NCBI GenBank assembly: GCA_028285945.1
Contig: JAPYNE010000053.1
Location: 1 to 34,075 of the forward strand
Source: Candidatus Foliamicus numerosus
GTDB taxonomy: Bacteria > Pseudomonadota > Gammaproteobacteria > Steroidobacterales > Foliamicaceae
Length of the DNA stretch: 34,075 nucleotides
Direction: 5' to 3'
Under the pieces are notes generated by a model. That model was not told the DNA's origin, ran no database searches, and was given only the letters and a program-made list of their open reading frames with translations. Shown here in pieces: positions 32,538-34,075 of the stretch (position 1 is the first letter of the stretch; every line of letters begins with the position of its first letter). The position numbers and the translations under genes were made by a program.

Positions 32538-32834
32538 ATGACCGATGATGCCAACGCAATGCCCGCAGCCCGACCGTTCGAGATCGTTGCTCTGGAACAG
32601 ACCGAATCGCCCGATGGCTCGGAAGCAGATGACTGGTATCGCTACGAACTCACTCAAGGCACTACCACCATCACCGGCTACAAGCAGGGCGAGGCAGAAG
32701 AAGTGCGCGAAGAGGTCACCAGCCTGGTTTCGCGTCTCAACGAGCGCCGCGCCGGCAAAACCAGCCGGGTTCACCTCACGCGCATCGGGCGCAAGAGCCA
32801 GCAGCGCGCACAGGCTCCGGCGGGCAGCAACTGA
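32538..32834 (+). CDS. Hypothetical protein, 98 aa
   Basis: I do not recognise this small cytoplasmic protein. It is charged, with a central DDWYRYELTQGTTTITGYKQGEAEEVREEVTSLVSRLNERR. This suggests a short beta region followed by a helix, and an end rich in Arg/Lys/Gln. It has no signal peptide, transmembrane segment or cysteine. The start is a plain ATG with a promoter almost on top of it. It lies 63 nt upstream of HMG-CoA lyase on the same strand. Codon use and reading-frame quality look real, but function is not inferred. Confidence 0.75.
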   Translation: MTDDANAMPAARPFEIVALEQTESPDGSEADDWYRYELTQGTTTITGYKQGEAEEVREEVTSLVSRLNERRAGKTSRVHLTRIGRKSQQRAQAPAGSN

Positions 32835-32897
32835 CACGGCGCCAGCGCACAGCGGCGCGACGGTTCAGCGCGACCGAATAATCGCGGGCGCAGATCA

Positions 32898-33836
32898 ATG
32901 AGCATAGACGTGCTAGTCAGCGAAGTGGGGCCGCGCGACGGCCTGCAGAGCCTCAAAGCCATCATGCCCACAGAGGCCAAGAAGGCTTGGATCAAGGCGG
33001 AGGCCGCCGCAGGCGTGCCGGAAATCGAGGTGGGCTCCTTCGTGCCTCCCAAGCTGCTGCCGCAAATGTCCGACTGCGAGGAACTGGTGCGTTACGCCGT
33101 TGCCATCCCGGGCCTGCACGTCACCACGCTGGCGCCCAACCTCAAGGGCGTGCAACGGGCGGTGGCGGCCGGCACCCATAAGGTGAGCATTCCGGTCTCC
33201 GCCAGCGAAACGCACAGCCGTTCGAACGTCCGCAAGGATCACGCCGAAATGCTGGAGGAAGTCCGGCGCATCACCGAGATGCTGGATGAGCTTCCCGAGG
33301 AGCGCCGCCCCATTTTCGAGGCCGGTATCGCCACCGCGTTCGGCTGCACCATGGAAGGGCCGGTGCCCGAAAGCAAGGTGCTGGAACTGGCCCATGCGCT
33401 GGTGGAGGCAGGCTGCAAGGAAGTGGGGCTGTCCGATACCACCGGCTACGCCAATCCCGCCCAGATCCGGCGCCTGGTGCGCTTGGTTCGCTCCGAGATC
33501 GGCGAGGAAAAGCTCACGGGAGTGCATCTTCACAACACCCGCGGCCTAGGACTGGCCAACGCCGTGGCGGCGCTGGAGGAAGGCATCACCACCCTGGACA
33601 GTTCGCTGGGCGGCATCGGCGGCTGCCCTTTCGCCCCCGGCGCCAGCGGCAACATCGTGACCGAAGACCTCGTTTTCATGCTGGAATCCATGGGGCTGAA
33701 CACCGGCATCGACCTCGACCGGCTGCTGAAGGTGCGCGAAGTGGTAACCGCCGCGCTCCCGACCACCGAAATGTACGGCTTCACCCCCGAAGCCGGCCTC
33801 CCCCTTGGGTTCCGCCCCGGCTGGGGCACCGCTTAG
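32898..33836 (+). CDS. Hydroxymethylglutaryl-CoA lyase
   Basis: This 312-aa HMGL-like aldolase-barrel enzyme would split HMG-CoA into acetyl-CoA and acetoacetate, the last step of leucine breakdown. Seen: EVGPRDGLQ (R13, D14), the metal-binding H210/H212 in GVHLHNTRG, the catalytic Cys243 in GGIGGCPFAPGASGN, and N252, which line up with the catalytic and metal residues known in human HMGCL. Length matches. Related lyases cut other hydroxyacyl-CoAs, but the signature is classical. A weak ribosome site precedes the ATG. Other leucine-pathway genes are not in the window. Confidence 0.95.
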   Translation: MSIDVLVSEVGPRDGLQSLKAIMPTEAKKAWIKAEAAAGVPEIEVGSFVPPKLLPQMSDCEELVRYAVAIPGLHVTTLAPNLKGVQRAVAAGTHKVSIPVSASETHSRSNVRKDHAEMLEEVRRITEMLDELPEERRPIFEAGIATAFGCTMEGPVPESKVLELAHALVEAGCKEVGLSDTTGYANPAQIRRLVRLVRSEIGEEKLTGVHLHNTRGLGLANAVAALEEGITTLDSSLGGIGGCPFAPGASGNIVTEDLVFMLESMGLNTGIDLDRLLKVREVVTAALPTTEMYGFTPEAGLPLGFRPGWGTA

Positions 33837-34075
33837 CCCGCATTCGCCTGCCTCTACCCACTACCCTAGCTTCCCGCCATCTCCTTGGGAAGCTGCCCAC
33901 CCTTCGGCTGCTTCGCCGTCCTGCTTCCCCGAAGACGCCGGCAAGCACATCCTTGCGGGCCCCTTATAAGGAAGCTTCTAGCCCGCATATTGCACGAGTC
34001 TGCTGGGATTGCGAGGCGCGCGTCTGTTTTGGGCGTGATCAGGCGAAAGCGGAAGCGTGCCGGTCGTGATCGGCG
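33837..34075. other. Non-coding right edge with hairpins
   Basis: No convincing gene lies in these 239 nt. An 8-bp inverted repeat, AGCTTCCC/GGGAAGCT (33868-33875 and 33887-33894), follows the lyase stop and may act as a terminator, although no U tract follows. Short GCAAG...CTTGC and CTTATAAG motifs follow. A minus-strand frame from the edge stops at 33978 and could be the end of a truncated gene, but no family is recognisable. Confidence 0.5.
33868..33894 (+). terminator. Hairpin after HMG-CoA lyase
   Basis: AGCTTCCC pairs perfectly with GGGAAGCT across an 11-nt loop, 31 nt after the lyase stop. It is a plausible transcript end or RNA-stabilising hairpin. No U tract is present, so factor-independent termination is uncertain. 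Confidence 0.4.

Overview
This is a GC-rich bacterial chromosome segment, most likely from a gammaproteobacterium. The evidence is an almost complete, canonically ordered division and cell wall (dcw) cluster with a meso-diaminopimelate-type MurE, a TonB-dependent outer-membrane receptor, and an FlhC-like regulator. No rRNA or other marker fixes the genus. The order could be one of the environmental (for example marine or host-associated) lineages, but that is inference.

Layout. (1) 1-412: a dense array of palindromic and tandem repeats. (2) 424-3252, minus: a large TonB-dependent receptor with two unusual Ala/Gly-rich heptad inserts. (3) 3343-20811, minus: the dcw cluster mraZ-rsmH-ftsL-ftsI-murE-murF-mraY-murD-ftsW-murG-murC-murB-ddl-ftsQ-ftsA-ftsZ. 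Most neighbours overlap by 1-8 nt as ATGA, GTGA, TTGA or TGATG junctions. A promoter carrying four MraZ boxes lies upstream of mraZ. murB carries an apparent 1-nt frameshift. lpxC, which often follows ftsZ in this group, is absent. (4) 20940-21535: a second copy of the repeat array, sharing modules with the first. (5) 21561-24242, minus: a pair of acyl-CoA dehydrogenase-family proteins, a [2Fe-2S] ferredoxin and a small Cys-containing protein. (6) 24343-27751, minus: an ABC-type periplasmic binding protein, a sensor-HAMP membrane protein with no output domain, and an OFA-family transporter, which looks like a solute sensing and uptake module. (7) 27870-29956, minus: a small TPR protein, a membrane-anchored glutamate synthase-like flavoprotein, and a tRNA with a CAU anticodon that resembles tRNA-Ile2. 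(8) 30052-31451: a divergent pair consisting of a protein with two FlhD-like domains and an FlhC-like zinc protein. (9) 31504-33836: an NmrA-like NAD(P)-binding protein, a short hypothetical protein and HMG-CoA lyase. The right edge (33837-34075) holds hairpins and no convincing gene.

How they work together. The dcw genes make the peptidoglycan precursors (MurB-F, Ddl, MraY, MurG) and the divisome (FtsL, I, W, Q, A, Z), with MraZ probably autoregulating. The acyl-CoA dehydrogenase pair, ferredoxin and HMG-CoA lyase point to acyl-CoA, sterol-like or leucine catabolism. The most unusual elements are the modular palindromic arrays, whose cores have hairpin stems that change sequence while keeping base pairing, and the tandem FlhD-like/FlhC-like divergent regulator pair.
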